Source of the DNA: Candidatus Marispirochaeta associata
GTDB lineage: Bacteria; Spirochaetota; Spirochaetia; JC444; Marispirochaetaceae
Assembly (NCBI GenBank): GCA_001749745.1
Contig: JWTM01000101.1
Span: forward strand, 186,001-250,000
DNA length: 64,000 nucleotides
Reading direction: 5' to 3'
Below are positions 25,448 to 34,383 of this stretch, piece after piece. Positions within the stretch are counted from its first letter, which is position 1, and every line of letters starts with the position of its first letter. The position numbers were made by a program, and so were the translations under genes. Under the pieces are notes generated by a model that searched no databases, was not told the DNA's origin, and was given only the letters and a program-made list of their open reading frames with translations.

Positions 25448-28400
25448 ATGCTATTTGACTCTTTTTTTCAGGCTGGAAATATTATTACCCTGGCTATAGT
25501 GCTCATCATCCTCGCGGTGTACCGTCAGATGGACAAGGACAACCGTTCCCTGGAGAAGGTGAAGAAATTCGCCGACCGGATGAAGGATGAGATCGGCGCC
25601 TTCGTCGACAGTCGCAGCCGGGATATGCAGAACCTTTCGATCGAACTCGACGTACATCAAAAGACCGCCAAAGAGATTCTCGCCCGTCTTTCCCGGGCCG
25701 AAGAGGCGATAAATGAGCGCTCCGAGGCCTTAGAGGCCGTTCAGAGCCGGATCGACGGCTACGATACCACCCTGCGGGAGCTGGGCGAGATGACCGCCAA
25801 GGTGGAAGAGAACCTGAAACGGATCGCCTCCGAGTCGGAGTTCGTCGACACCGTTGCCAAGCGGGTAAAGGCGGTATCGGGGCAACTCGACGGGGTGGAG
25901 AAATCGATTCCCCAGATCGAAGCACAGCTCAGAAAGGAGTCGGCCAAGGCTCTCGAGGAGCTAAAGCAGGATATCCTCAAGGGGGTCTACGACGAGGTCG
26001 GGCGCCTGAAGCGGGAGGGCCGGGAAATCGGCGAGAAGGTGGACCAGTTCTCCGGTTTCATGGATGAAATCCTGGGAAAACAGAGCGATACCGAACGCGA
26101 GGCGATAGAGACCCTGCGCGGCGCGTTGAACGAATCCCTGAATGAGCTCGATCGATCTAAGATCAGTCTGCAGGATGAATTCGGCGAGGAGCTCCGGAAA
26201 CGGCTCGATGCGGCCCTGGAAGAGGGACGGACCGTCGAATCCGCCGCGCTCAACACCCTTAAAGCCTATATCGACCGGGAGACCGATCAGGTCAAGAGCG
26301 GCTTCGAGGAGTCCCTCACACAGGTCCAAGAGGATCTCGGCGGCTCCCTGGGAGAGGTCCAGACCGAACTCGGCGGGACCCTCAATCAGATGCGGAGCGA
26401 GTTCTCCACCACCCAAAACGAGCTGGAACGACTCTTCGAGGCCCTGAAAAGCAGCTCGGAAGATTGGCGCGCCGACGCCGAGAGCAGCCTCGAGGGACAC
26501 CGCCTGGGGATTCAAAAGAAGATTTCCGACCTGGAAGCCCGTCTGCTGGAGTACGAAGAGGATACCGGTTACCGCTTCTCCCGCATCGAGGAGATCACCC
26601 GCGATATGGACCAGCTCGAGGAGACCCTGCGGGCCTCGATGGACCGGGTCAGCGCCAAGATCCGCAAGGAGTTCGCCGACTTCGCCGCTGTGCTGGCGGC
26701 CGAACGGGCCGAGGAGCGGGAGAAGGCCTCGGGCGAACTTACCGCGATTCACGCCTCTATGGGCGAGCTGGAAGAGGAGCTCAATCAGCTCAAAACCACG
26801 GCCTACGACAGCGTCTCCGAGAAGCTGAAGCTCTTCGAGGACGATTTCTTCTCCGATCTGCGGGAACGGAACGCCGCCATGCAGGATCAGTTCCAGGAAT
26901 GGAAGGAGCGAGTGCGCTCAAGCCTCGAGGAGCTGGCCGCAGATTCCGAACAGCAGCGGGGCGCGGTGGAGAACCGTTACAGTGAGGAGCTCGCCCAGCG
27001 TCTAGACCAGGTCCAGCATGAGCTCGACCGGCGCCTCGGCGAATACGAGAGTGAGGTAAACGGCTTCTTTGCCCGGATGAACGAGAAGATCGGCACCACC
27101 GAGGCCGACATGAAGGCCCTGGAGGAGGGGATCCGCCAGGATGTGGAGGACGCCCGACGTCAGTCGCGGGCCTCCTTCGAGACCGTCTTCACCGAGCACG
27201 ATACCTCCATCAAGGATCAGTTGAAGAAGTCCGAGCGGGAGTATAGCGGCGAGCTGAAACGTCTCGGAGACGAGCTCTCCGACGGCCGCAAGGAGCTTTC
27301 GTCGATCCTGGAGAGCGCTAAATCGGACGTGACCGTCTGGCAGGCCCAGGTGCTGCAGCAGCTGAAGGAGGCTGAATCGAAGATCGGTGAGGATATCGCC
27401 GGCTTTAAACTGGCGACCAAGGAGAATACCTCCGCCCTGATCCAGGCCTACACGGAGGAACAGGAAGAGCTGGTCCAGAACAGCCAGGAGGAGCGCAGCC
27501 GCATTCGCGGGGAGATCAAGAACCTCAACGACGCTGTTCTGGAACTGCAAGCGGAGCTGCGGAAGCGCAGCGAGGAGGCCCTCGATCGTCAGCGGCGGGA
27601 GTCCGAGCAGGCTCACGCGGAGCTCCAGAAACGGGCCCGGGACCTTCTGGCCGAGTCGGACGAACGCTTGAAGGAGTTCCGGACCTCCGCGGCGGATCTC
27701 AAGGAGAAGGTCGAAGGGGCCCAAAAAAGGCTCTTCGGCAAGATCGAGGATCAGTACAAGATCCAGTCGGTTAAACTCCAGGAGATCGACAAACGGCAGA
27801 AGAACTTCGTCGCCCAGACCAAGATCTTCGACCGGGCCGACTCCCTCAAGCTGGCCTTAGAGGAGAATCTGGAGGATCTCAAGTCCGAGATCGCCCGGGT
27901 CGATGCGATGAGCAAGGAGATCAAGGAGTCCGAACGCAAGTTCGTCAAGGTTCAGAAGCTGGGCGAGGAGGTTTCGGCCAAGTTTACCCGTTTCCTGAAC
28001 GAACGCAACCGGATCGAGGAGATGGAGGGGGACTTCAAGAAGCTGATCAACCTCTCCCAAGCCATCGGCACCAAGCTGACGGACGTAACCGACTCTCACG
28101 ATGCCCTCACGGCGGTCCAGGCCGAGCTGCGGCGGCTGGAGGAGCTGGAGAAAGAGGTGGCCGTCAAGTACGAACGTTTAGAAAGCAAGTCCAATATCCT
28201 GGAGGTTACCGCTTCAGGGGTGGACAAGAACTTCCAGTCCCTGCAGCAGCTCGAGGGACGCACCAAGGAGCTCGGTTCCAGGCTCCAATCCCTGCCCAAG
28301 GAGATCGAACGCCTCCAGAACGGCATTCGCGATCTCTCCCAGAACAAGGAACGGGCCGACGAGGCGGTGGAGAAGCTCTCCTCCCTGGATGCGACCCTTT

Positions 28401-28699
28401 CTGAGATCGAGGAGCGCTCGGATAAACTGCAACAGGCCCGGGAGTGGCTGGCCAGGACCGAGACCCGGTTGCAGGAGGTCGGCAAGCAGGCCCAGGAGCA
28501 GGTAAAGCTTCTCGGTTCGATCATGAAAGAGGAGAGCCGGCGCAGCGGCAAAGAGAAGGGGGCTCCCAATCTGGGCGCCCGAGAAGTGGTCACCAAGCTT
28601 GCCCATCAGGGATGGAGCGTCGAGGAGATCGCCCGGGCTACCAAACTGAGTCGCGGCGAGGTCGAGCTTATCCTGGAATTACTGCCGAAGAAGGGGTAG
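25448..28699 (+). CDS. SpiroCoCo-type long coiled-coil protein
   Basis: Protein of 1083 residues: a short membrane helix near residues 9-25 (AGNIITLAIVLIILAVY), then almost 1000 residues of heptad-rich, Glu/Lys/Arg-rich coiled coil without prolines, and a C-terminal helix-turn-helix-like module of ~35 residues (about KLAHQGWSVEEIARATKLSR). Long coiled-coil proteins of this type are known in spirochaetes under the name SpiroCoCo; their function is not established in detail. A GGGAG site precedes the ATG. The membrane anchor and rod-like length suggest a cytoskeletal or spacer role in the long thin cell (inference). Confidence 0.85.
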   Translation: MLFDSFFQAGNIITLAIVLIILAVYRQMDKDNRSLEKVKKFADRMKDEIGAFVDSRSRDMQNLSIELDVHQKTAKEILARLSRAEEAINERSEALEAVQSRIDGYDTTLRELGEMTAKVEENLKRIASESEFVDTVAKRVKAVSGQLDGVEKSIPQIEAQLRKESAKALEELKQDILKGVYDEVGRLKREGREIGEKVDQFSGFMDEILGKQSDTEREAIETLRGALNESLNELDRSKISLQDEFGEELRKRLDAALEEGRTVESAALNTLKAYIDRETDQVKSGFEESLTQVQEDLGGSLGEVQTELGGTLNQMRSEFSTTQNELERLFEALKSSSEDWRADAESSLEGHRLGIQKKISDLEARLLEYEEDTGYRFSRIEEITRDMDQLEETLRASMDRVSAKIRKEFADFAAVLAAERAEEREKASGELTAIHASMGELEEELNQLKTTAYDSVSEKLKLFEDDFFSDLRERNAAMQDQFQEWKERVRSSLEELAADSEQQRGAVENRYSEELAQRLDQVQHELDRRLGEYESEVNGFFARMNEKIGTTEADMKALEEGIRQDVEDARRQSRASFETVFTEHDTSIKDQLKKSEREYSGELKRLGDELSDGRKELSSILESAKSDVTVWQAQVLQQLKEAESKIGEDIAGFKLATKENTSALIQAYTEEQEELVQNSQEERSRIRGEIKNLNDAVLELQAELRKRSEEALDRQRRESEQAHAELQKRARDLLAESDERLKEFRTSAADLKEKVEGAQKRLFGKIEDQYKIQSVKLQEIDKRQKNFVAQTKIFDRADSLKLALEENLEDLKSEIARVDAMSKEIKESERKFVKVQKLGEEVSAKFTRFLNERNRIEEMEGDFKKLINLSQAIGTKLTDVTDSHDALTAVQAELRRLEELEKEVAVKYERLESKSNILEVTASGVDKNFQSLQQLEGRTKELGSRLQSLPKEIERLQNGIRDLSQNKERADEAVEKLSSLDATLSEIEERSDKLQQAREWLARTETRLQEVGKQAQEQVKLLGSIMKEESRRSGKEKGAPNLGAREVVTKLAHQGWSVEEIARATKLSRGEVELILELLPKKG

Positions 28700-28761
28700 A
28701 TTCTTACCCCGGACATAGATTCTCCTCTCTTCTTTCCGATCCAGGCATCGAGTGACAAGAC

Positions 28762-28791
28762 TTGACGTATCCCGTGGTGTGTTAGTAAATT
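28762..28791 (+). promoter_or_regulatory. Candidate promoter of grpE-dnaK-dnaJ
   Basis: TTGACG at 28762-28767, an 18-base spacer and TAAATT at 28786-28791, 31 bases before the grpE ATG. No CIRCE inverted repeat (TTAGCACTC-N9-GAGTGCTAA) is present between 28700 and 28821, so HrcA control is not indicated here. Confidence 0.5.
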
Positions 28792-28821
28792 ATCCACCAA
28801 GAATCACTGACAGAGGTAGTT

Positions 28822-29475
28822 ATGTCTAAGCAGCAAAATGAAGGGGTGGTCGAGAATCAACCTCAGGAGGTTGATGAGTCCATCGAGAACGAGGGGCCTG
28901 AGAAGGGGGCAAACGAGTCTCAGGCCGCGGAAGATACTATCGAGGTCGGCGATGAAGCAGGTGTTCTCCGCAGCCGGGTAGCGGAACTCGAGGCGGAGAA
29001 CAGCGAGCTTAAGAGCCAGTATCTGCGGAAGAGCGCGGATTTTGAGAACTTCCGCAAGCGGATGATTCGGGAGAAGGAAGAGGCGGCCAAGTATGCCAAC
29101 AGCGGACTCCTCTCCGACATCGTAACCATAATCGACGACTTCGAACGGGCCATAAAATCATCCGAGGAATCGAAGGACTTCGATTCCTTTCACTCGGGGA
29201 TCGAGCTGATCGAGAAGCAGTTTACCAGCATGCTCGAGCGGAACTGGGGGCTCAAGCGCTTCGAAAGCGTGGGCGAGCTTTTTGATCCCCAGAAGCACGA
29301 GGCGATCGGCATGGAAGAGCGCGAAGGCCTCGACGACCAGACGGTTATCGAGGATTACCAAAAGGGATATTTCCTGCACGACCGGGTTCTTCGGAACGCC
29401 AAGGTCAAGGTTGGAATTCCCAAAGCGGCCGCAGCAGGCGGTCCGGAAAACGAACAAAGCAGTACTGAGGAATAG
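28822..29475 (+). CDS. grpE: Nucleotide-exchange factor GrpE
   Basis: Protein of 217 residues. An acidic, disordered N-terminus (about 1-50) precedes the coiled-coil and beta domain with SADFENFRKRMIREKEEAAK and the C-terminal FDPQKHEAIGMEE to VLRNAKVKVG motif. GrpE releases ADP from DnaK. The start has GAGG at 28813-28816. It is followed 12 bases later by dnaK. Confidence 0.97.
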   Translation: MSKQQNEGVVENQPQEVDESIENEGPEKGANESQAAEDTIEVGDEAGVLRSRVAELEAENSELKSQYLRKSADFENFRKRMIREKEEAAKYANSGLLSDIVTIIDDFERAIKSSEESKDFDSFHSGIELIEKQFTSMLERNWGLKRFESVGELFDPQKHEAIGMEEREGLDDQTVIEDYQKGYFLHDRVLRNAKVKVGIPKAAAAGGPENEQSSTEE

Positions 29476-29487
29476 GAGACTGAAAGA

Positions 29488-31422
29488 ATGGGACGTATAA
29501 TTGGAATTGACTTAGGTACTACCAACTCTTGTGTGGCCGTCATGGAAGGCGGCGAGCCGGTGGTAATCCAGAACGCCGAGGGACAGCGCACGACTCCCTC
29601 GATCGTAGGCTTTACCGCCAAGGGCGAACGGCTTATCGGCCAACCCGCCAAGAACCAGATCGTAACCAATCCGGAGAACACCGTTTACTCCATCAAGCGC
29701 TTCATGGGACGGCGCTTCGGCGAAGTGCCCGATGAGATCGGCATGGTGCCCTACAATATCAAGGATTCGGGGAACGGCGAGGTTCGGGTCGCTATTCACG
29801 ATAAGGAGTACTCCCCCCAGGAGATCTCCGCCGCGACCCTGCAGAAGATGAAGAAGACCGCCGAGGACTATCTGGGCGAGACGGTTACCGAGGCGGTTAT
29901 CACTGTTCCGGCCTACTTTAACGACGCCCAGCGTCAGGCGACCAAGGACGCCGGCCGGATCGCCGGACTCGAGGTTAAGCGGATCGTCAACGAGCCCACC
30001 GCGGCTTCCCTGGCCTACGGATTCGGTAAGGACAAGAAGGAAGAGAAGATCGCCGTCTACGACCTGGGCGGCGGTACCTTCGATATCTCGGTTCTCGAGC
30101 TCGGCGACGGCGTCTTCGAGGTTAAATCCACCAACGGCGATACCCATCTCGGCGGGGATAACTTCGATCAGCGCATCATCGACTGGCTGGTGCAAAACTT
30201 CAAGAACGACTACAGCATCGACCTGACCCAGGACCGGATGGCCCTGCAGCGGCTCAAAGAGGCGGCGGAGAAGGCCAAGATCGAGCTGTCGAGCACCCAG
30301 TCGACCGATATCAATCTACCCTTTATTACCGCCGACTCCTCCGGGCCGAAGCACCTTCAGTACAATCTGACCCGCTCCAAGTTCGAGCAGATGGTCGCCG
30401 ACCTGGTGCAGAAGACCAAAGAGCCCTGTATCAAGGCCATGAAGGACGCCGGTGTCAGCGCCTCGGATATCGACGAGGTTATTCTCGTCGGCGGTTCCAC
30501 CCGGATGCCCGCGGTACAGCAGATTGTCAAGGAGCTTTTCGGTAAGGAGCCCCATAAGGGGGTTAATCCCGACGAGGTCGTGGCCATGGGCGCCGCCATC
30601 CAGGGCGGTATCCTCGGCGGCGACGTCAAGGATGTGCTCCTGCTCGACGTTACCCCCCTCTCTCTCGGAATCGAGACCTTGGGCGGGGTCTTCACGAAGT
30701 TGATCGAGCGTAATACGACCATCCCCACCCGCAAGAGTCAGATCTTCTCGACAGCGGCGGACAATCAGACCGCAGTCTCGATACACGTCCTGCAGGGTGA
30801 GCGGGAGATGGCTACCCAGAACCGAACCCTCGGTAGATTCGACCTGGTCGGTATCCCTGCGGCGCCCCGGGGGGTTCCCCAGATCGAGGTAACCTTCGAT
30901 ATCGACGCCAACGGCATCGTGCATGTATCCGCCAAGGATATGGGCACCGGTAAAGAGCAGAAGATCCGGATCGAGAGCTCCTCCGGTCTCTCCGAGGACG
31001 AGATCGACCGCATGGTGAAGGATGCGGAACTCCACGCCGACGAGGACAAGAAGGAGCGCGAGAAGATCGAGGTCCGCAACGAGGCGGATACCCTGATCTA
31101 CTCCACCGAGAAGAGCCTCTCCGAGTACGGCGACAAGATCAGCGACGGCGACAAGAGCGCCATTCAGTCCGCCCTGGACGACCTCAAAGGCAGTCTGGAT
31201 ACCGCCAGCGTCGAGGATCTGCGCACCAAGATACAGACCCTGACCCAGGCTTCCCATAAGCTGGCGGAGGAGATGTACAAGAACGCCTCCGCCGCTCAGG
31301 GCGAGGGCGCTCCGGGAGCCGAGCAGGCCGCCGGTTCCTCCGACGACGGTCAATCCGGATCCGACGGCTCGGGCAACGTGGAAGATGTCGATTACGAGGT
31401 AGTCGACGACGACGAGAAATAG
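29488..31422 (+). CDS. dnaK: Molecular chaperone DnaK (Hsp70)
   Basis: Protein of 644 residues. The ATPase domain (1-~385) has [39 protein letters not shown] and [17 protein letters not shown]; a substrate-binding beta domain follows, then a helical lid and a Gly/Ser/Asp-rich tail ending in VVDDDEK. It works with GrpE and DnaJ in protein folding and stress response. An AGGAG site precedes the ATG. Confidence 0.99.
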   Translation: MGRIIGIDLGTTNSCVAVMEGGEPVVIQNAEGQRTTPSIVGFTAKGERLIGQPAKNQIVTNPENTVYSIKRFMGRRFGEVPDEIGMVPYNIKDSGNGEVRVAIHDKEYSPQEISAATLQKMKKTAEDYLGETVTEAVITVPAYFNDAQRQATKDAGRIAGLEVKRIVNEPTAASLAYGFGKDKKEEKIAVYDLGGGTFDISVLELGDGVFEVKSTNGDTHLGGDNFDQRIIDWLVQNFKNDYSIDLTQDRMALQRLKEAAEKAKIELSSTQSTDINLPFITADSSGPKHLQYNLTRSKFEQMVADLVQKTKEPCIKAMKDAGVSASDIDEVILVGGSTRMPAVQQIVKELFGKEPHKGVNPDEVVAMGAAIQGGILGGDVKDVLLLDVTPLSLGIETLGGVFTKLIERNTTIPTRKSQIFSTAADNQTAVSIHVLQGEREMATQNRTLGRFDLVGIPAAPRGVPQIEVTFDIDANGIVHVSAKDMGTGKEQKIRIESSSGLSEDEIDRMVKDAELHADEDKKEREKIEVRNEADTLIYSTEKSLSEYGDKISDGDKSAIQSALDDLKGSLDTASVEDLRTKIQTLTQASHKLAEEMYKNASAAQGEGAPGAEQAAGSSDDGQSGSDGSGNVEDVDYEVVDDDEK

Positions 31423-31450
31423 ACCGAACATTAGCATTTAAGGTGCATAC

Positions 31451-31478
31451 GCCCGGAGACGGAATATCGTCTTCGGGC
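31451..31478 (+). other. Stable hairpin between dnaK and dnaJ
   Basis: GCCCGGAGAC (31451-31460) pairs with GTCTTCGGGC (31469-31478) as a 10-bp stem with one G-U pair and an 8-base loop. There is no T-run after it. It could protect the dnaK mRNA 3' end or lower dnaJ expression; both are inferences. Confidence 0.6.
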
Positions 31479-31515
31479 TGCTTACGATTAATCACCAGAG
31501 GAAGGATGGTCTGCT

Positions 31516-32646
31516 TTGGCCAAACGTGACTACTACGAAGTCCTCGGCGTTGCAAAGGACGCCTCGAAAGAGGATATAAAACGAGCCTACAGAAAAATGG
31601 CGGTACAAAACCATCCGGACCGCAACCCCGGCGACACAAAGGCGGAGGAACGCTTCAAGGAGGCGACCGAGGCTTACGAGGTGCTCGGGGATGAACAGAA
31701 GCGTCAGACCTACGATCAGTTCGGCTTTGCCGGTCTCGAGGGAATGGGCGGCGGAGGACACGACTATTCCACGGTTTTCCGGGATTTCGAGGATATCTTC
31801 GGGGATTTCGGCGGTATCTTCGACTCCTTCTTCGGGGGAGGCGGAGGCCGGGGCGGACGTCGGCGTTCATCGGGCGCGGCTAACCGCGGCGCCGACCTGC
31901 GCTACAACCTGGAGATATCCTTCAAGGATGCGGTCTTCGGAACGAAACTCGAAATCTCCTACCGCAAGAACTCCGCCTGTGCGAGCTGTAAGGGGCATGG
32001 AACGACATCCGGCAGCGGCAAGAAGATGTGTCCCACCTGCGGAGGATCGGGGCAGGTCCGGCGTAGCTCCGGATTCTTCTCGATCGCCTCCCCTTGTCCG
32101 ACCTGTTCGGGCGAGGGCTACATAATCGAAAATCCCTGCGGCGACTGCGGCGGATCCGGTGTACAGCCGAAGAATCAGAAGATTAAGGTTACCATTCCCC
32201 CGGGAATCGAGCATGGAAAACGGATCAATATCCCCGGTCAAGGCGATGTCGGTCCCAACGGCGGTCCGGCGGGGGACCTGTATGTCTACATCAGCGTGAC
32301 TCCCCATAAGTATTTCGAGCGGGACGGAAACGATCTCTACTGTATGATTCCCATATCTATAACCCAAGCCGCCCTCGGCGCGGAGATCTACGTCACCACC
32401 CTGGATGATAAGAAGATCAAGGTAAAGATCCCGGCGGGGACCCAGAACGGTAAGATCCTCAGGATCCGCAACGAAGGGGTGCCCCATCTGCATAATACCC
32501 AGCAGCGGGGGGATATCTACATCAAGATCAGTGTGACCATTCCGACCAAGCTATCGGGAAAGGCGAAGAACCTCCTGAAGGAGCTCTCCGAAATGGAGGG
32601 TGAGGAGAAGCAGCCCGATCCGGTACCCTTGTCGCAGCTACGTTAG
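31516..32646 (+). CDS. dnaJ: Co-chaperone DnaJ (type I Hsp40)
   Basis: Protein of 376 residues with TTG start, preceded by a GAGGAAGGA site. J domain with HPD (residues ~36-38, in QNHPDRNPGD), a Gly/Phe-rich linker (GGGGHDY to GGGGRGG), four CxxCxGxG zinc repeats (CASCKGHG, CPTCGGSG, CPTCSGEG, CGDCGGSG) and the C-terminal substrate domain. It stimulates the ATPase of DnaK. A 93-base gap with a hairpin separates it from dnaK. Confidence 0.98.
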   Translation: MAKRDYYEVLGVAKDASKEDIKRAYRKMAVQNHPDRNPGDTKAEERFKEATEAYEVLGDEQKRQTYDQFGFAGLEGMGGGGHDYSTVFRDFEDIFGDFGGIFDSFFGGGGGRGGRRRSSGAANRGADLRYNLEISFKDAVFGTKLEISYRKNSACASCKGHGTTSGSGKKMCPTCGGSGQVRRSSGFFSIASPCPTCSGEGYIIENPCGDCGGSGVQPKNQKIKVTIPPGIEHGKRINIPGQGDVGPNGGPAGDLYVYISVTPHKYFERDGNDLYCMIPISITQAALGAEIYVTTLDDKKIKVKIPAGTQNGKILRIRNEGVPHLHNTQQRGDIYIKISVTIPTKLSGKAKNLLKELSEMEGEEKQPDPVPLSQLR

Positions 32647-32660
32647 GAGGTTCTTAGACG

Positions 32661-33182
32661 ATGGCCAGGAATAAGCGCAAGCAGCTTGTGGTGGATAAGG
32701 GATTTCAGTTCCGCTTTGTGTCGACCTTTCTTTTCTCCATCCTGGGGGCGCTTATTCTCTTCTCCGCCCTGGTGGCGGGCTATTACTGGCTTTCCAGTAT
32801 GGCCGGGGAGAATCTCTTCAAGGAGTTCATCACCATCGACCGGCAGGTGGTCGAGAAGCGGACGGTGGTAGAAGACGGGGTCGAGAAGGTGGTCGAGGTG
32901 CCCACGACGAAGACCATCGTCGGGTTGAAGCGCTGGGAACTTGTCCTGCCGGCAATTCTGGTGAACAACCTGGTCATTATGGTCATCGTCTCGATTATCG
33001 GCATCTCCTATTCCCACAGGATCGCCGGACCGGTCTACCGCATAAGCGAGGATATCAAACAAGCTCTGCAGGGCGAGTCCGAGGTGCGCATAAAGCTGCG
33101 CAATAAGGACGGCCTCCAGGAGCTGGCCAATATGGTCAATCTTCTGATAGAGCAGCTCGAACAGCAACGGCGGCGAACTTAA
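32661..33182 (+). CDS. Two-helix membrane protein with HAMP-like C-terminus
   Basis: Protein of 173 residues: a basic start, membrane helix 1 (STFLFSILGALILFSALVA), a short external loop of ~55 residues, helix 2 (ILVNNLVIMVIVSIIGISY) and a C-terminal SHRIAGPVYRISEDIKQAL stretch resembling HAMP linkers of sensor proteins. No kinase, cyclase or chemoreceptor output domain follows. It may modulate another membrane protein. An AGGAGG site (32645-32650) precedes the ATG at 32661; it is probably cotranscribed with dnaJ. Confidence 0.8.
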   Translation: MARNKRKQLVVDKGFQFRFVSTFLFSILGALILFSALVAGYYWLSSMAGENLFKEFITIDRQVVEKRTVVEDGVEKVVEVPTTKTIVGLKRWELVLPAILVNNLVIMVIVSIIGISYSHRIAGPVYRISEDIKQALQGESEVRIKLRNKDGLQELANMVNLLIEQLEQQRRRT

Positions 33183-33239
33183 GCTTATGGAATCCTGTGC
33201 CGATAGTTGGGGTAGCCCACTACGGTAAGGACTGTTCCC

Positions 33240-33665
33240 ATGCGCAAGCCCGCCCCGTTGTTACTCTTTATTCTATTCACCGCCGCCCTGTTGCAGGCCA
33301 ATAACCAGGTATCTTCCGATGAAAACGGCGACGGTCGCCCCGACACCTGGACGATATTCGAAGAGGGGCGTCGCAAGGCGGTGCTCTACGACAGTGATTT
33401 CGACGGTGCGGTCGATTACTCCCTCCACTACAATCGGGACGAACAGATGATTGAACAGCAGCAGGATTTCAATCGCGACGGCGAGATGGACGATTTCTAC
33501 TACTACGCCAATAATGTGCTCAAACGGCGCGAGATGGATACCAATTACGACAACGAGATCGATGTCTGGGTCTATCTGAAAGAGGGCATCTATATTACCC
33601 GCTATGAACAGGATACCGACTTCGACGGTACCGTCGACAAGGTCAAAGAATTCGGTCCTAAATGA
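33240..33665 (+). CDS. Small secreted protein with EF-hand-like Asp-rich loops
   Basis: Protein of 141 residues with signal peptide (APLLLFILFTAALLQA). It holds repeated acidic loops of the form D-x-[DN]-x-D-G: DENGDGRPDTW, DSDFDGAVDYS, DFNRDGEMDDF, DTNYDNEIDVW and DTDFDGTVDKV, spaced about 20 residues. These look like calcium-binding loops of dockerin or EF-hand type, but no flanking EF helices are clear. It overlaps rlmB by four bases (ATGA). An AAGGA site lies eight bases before the ATG. Confidence 0.85.
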   Translation: MRKPAPLLLFILFTAALLQANNQVSSDENGDGRPDTWTIFEEGRRKAVLYDSDFDGAVDYSLHYNRDEQMIEQQQDFNRDGEMDDFYYYANNVLKRREMDTNYDNEIDVWVYLKEGIYITRYEQDTDFDGTVDKVKEFGPK

Positions 33666-34381
33666 TTCAGCTCACCGGTTTTCACGCCATTGAAGAGGCC
33701 CTGCGTTCCGCGAAGAGGGGCGAGGGACGCCTCCGCATCTCGGGCAAAGGTCCGCGCATCAAGAAGATAGAGGAGATCGCCGCTAAACGGGGTATTCCCG
33801 TCCTGCGGGTGTCCAAGGCTGAGCTGACTGCTCTGGTGGGGCAGGATCATCGGGGAATAGCCTTCGAGGCCAGTCTGGATCGGCGCGAGCTTACTCTGGA
33901 GGGTTTCCTGGCGGAGTTCAATGCCGAGAACGGGCTGGTTCTCCTGTTGGACGGGGTTACCGATCCCCACAATCTGGGGGCGATTCTGCGTTCCGCCGAC
34001 CAGTTCGAGGCCGATCTTGTCTGTCTGCCCGAGCGCCGTTCAGCCCCGGAGACGGCCGTAGTGGCCAACAGCTCCGCCGGTGCGGTTCATCACGTCCCTC
34101 AAGTCAGGCTCCCGAACCTCTCCCGGGCGGCGGAGCTCCTGAAGCAGCACGAGTTCTGGATCTATGCCGCCGTAATGGGGGGCGCGCCGATTAATAGCCT
34201 CGATTTGACCGGCCGCACCGCCGTGGTGCTCGGCAGCGAAGGCAGCGGCGTCTCGGCCAATCTGCTGCGTCACAGCGATGCGGAGATCGCTATCCCGACC
34301 CGGGGGCGGGTCGACTCCCTCAATGTCTCGGTTGCCGCCGGGGTAATTCTTTATGAGGTCCGCCGCCAGCAGGGCTGGTAG
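33662..34381 (+). CDS. rlmB: 23S rRNA 2'-O-methyltransferase, RlmB/TrmH (SpoU) family
   Basis: Protein of 239 residues. An N-terminal L30e-like substrate-binding region is followed by the SpoU knotted methyltransferase domain with LLDGVTDPHNLGAILRSADQ, VVLGSEGSGVS and VDSLNVSVAAGVILYE, the three family motifs. RlmB modifies G2251 of 23S rRNA in E. coli; the precise target here could be another RNA of the TrmH group. It ends convergently with lepB, with two bases between the stops. Confidence 0.93.
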   Translation: MIQLTGFHAIEEALRSAKRGEGRLRISGKGPRIKKIEEIAAKRGIPVLRVSKAELTALVGQDHRGIAFEASLDRRELTLEGFLAEFNAENGLVLLLDGVTDPHNLGAILRSADQFEADLVCLPERRSAPETAVVANSSAGAVHHVPQVRLPNLSRAAELLKQHEFWIYAAVMGGAPINSLDLTGRTAVVLGSEGSGVSANLLRHSDAEIAIPTRGRVDSLNVSVAAGVILYEVRRQQGW

Positions 34382-34383
34382 TC

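Noticed and set aside
28693-28710. GGGGTA/TACCCC hairpin at the end of the SpiroCoCo gene as a terminator
   Set aside because: Only 6 bp and not followed by a run of T; too weak to call.
28700-28821. CIRCE heat-shock operator
   Set aside because: No inverted repeat of the TTAGCACTC type was found on either strand.
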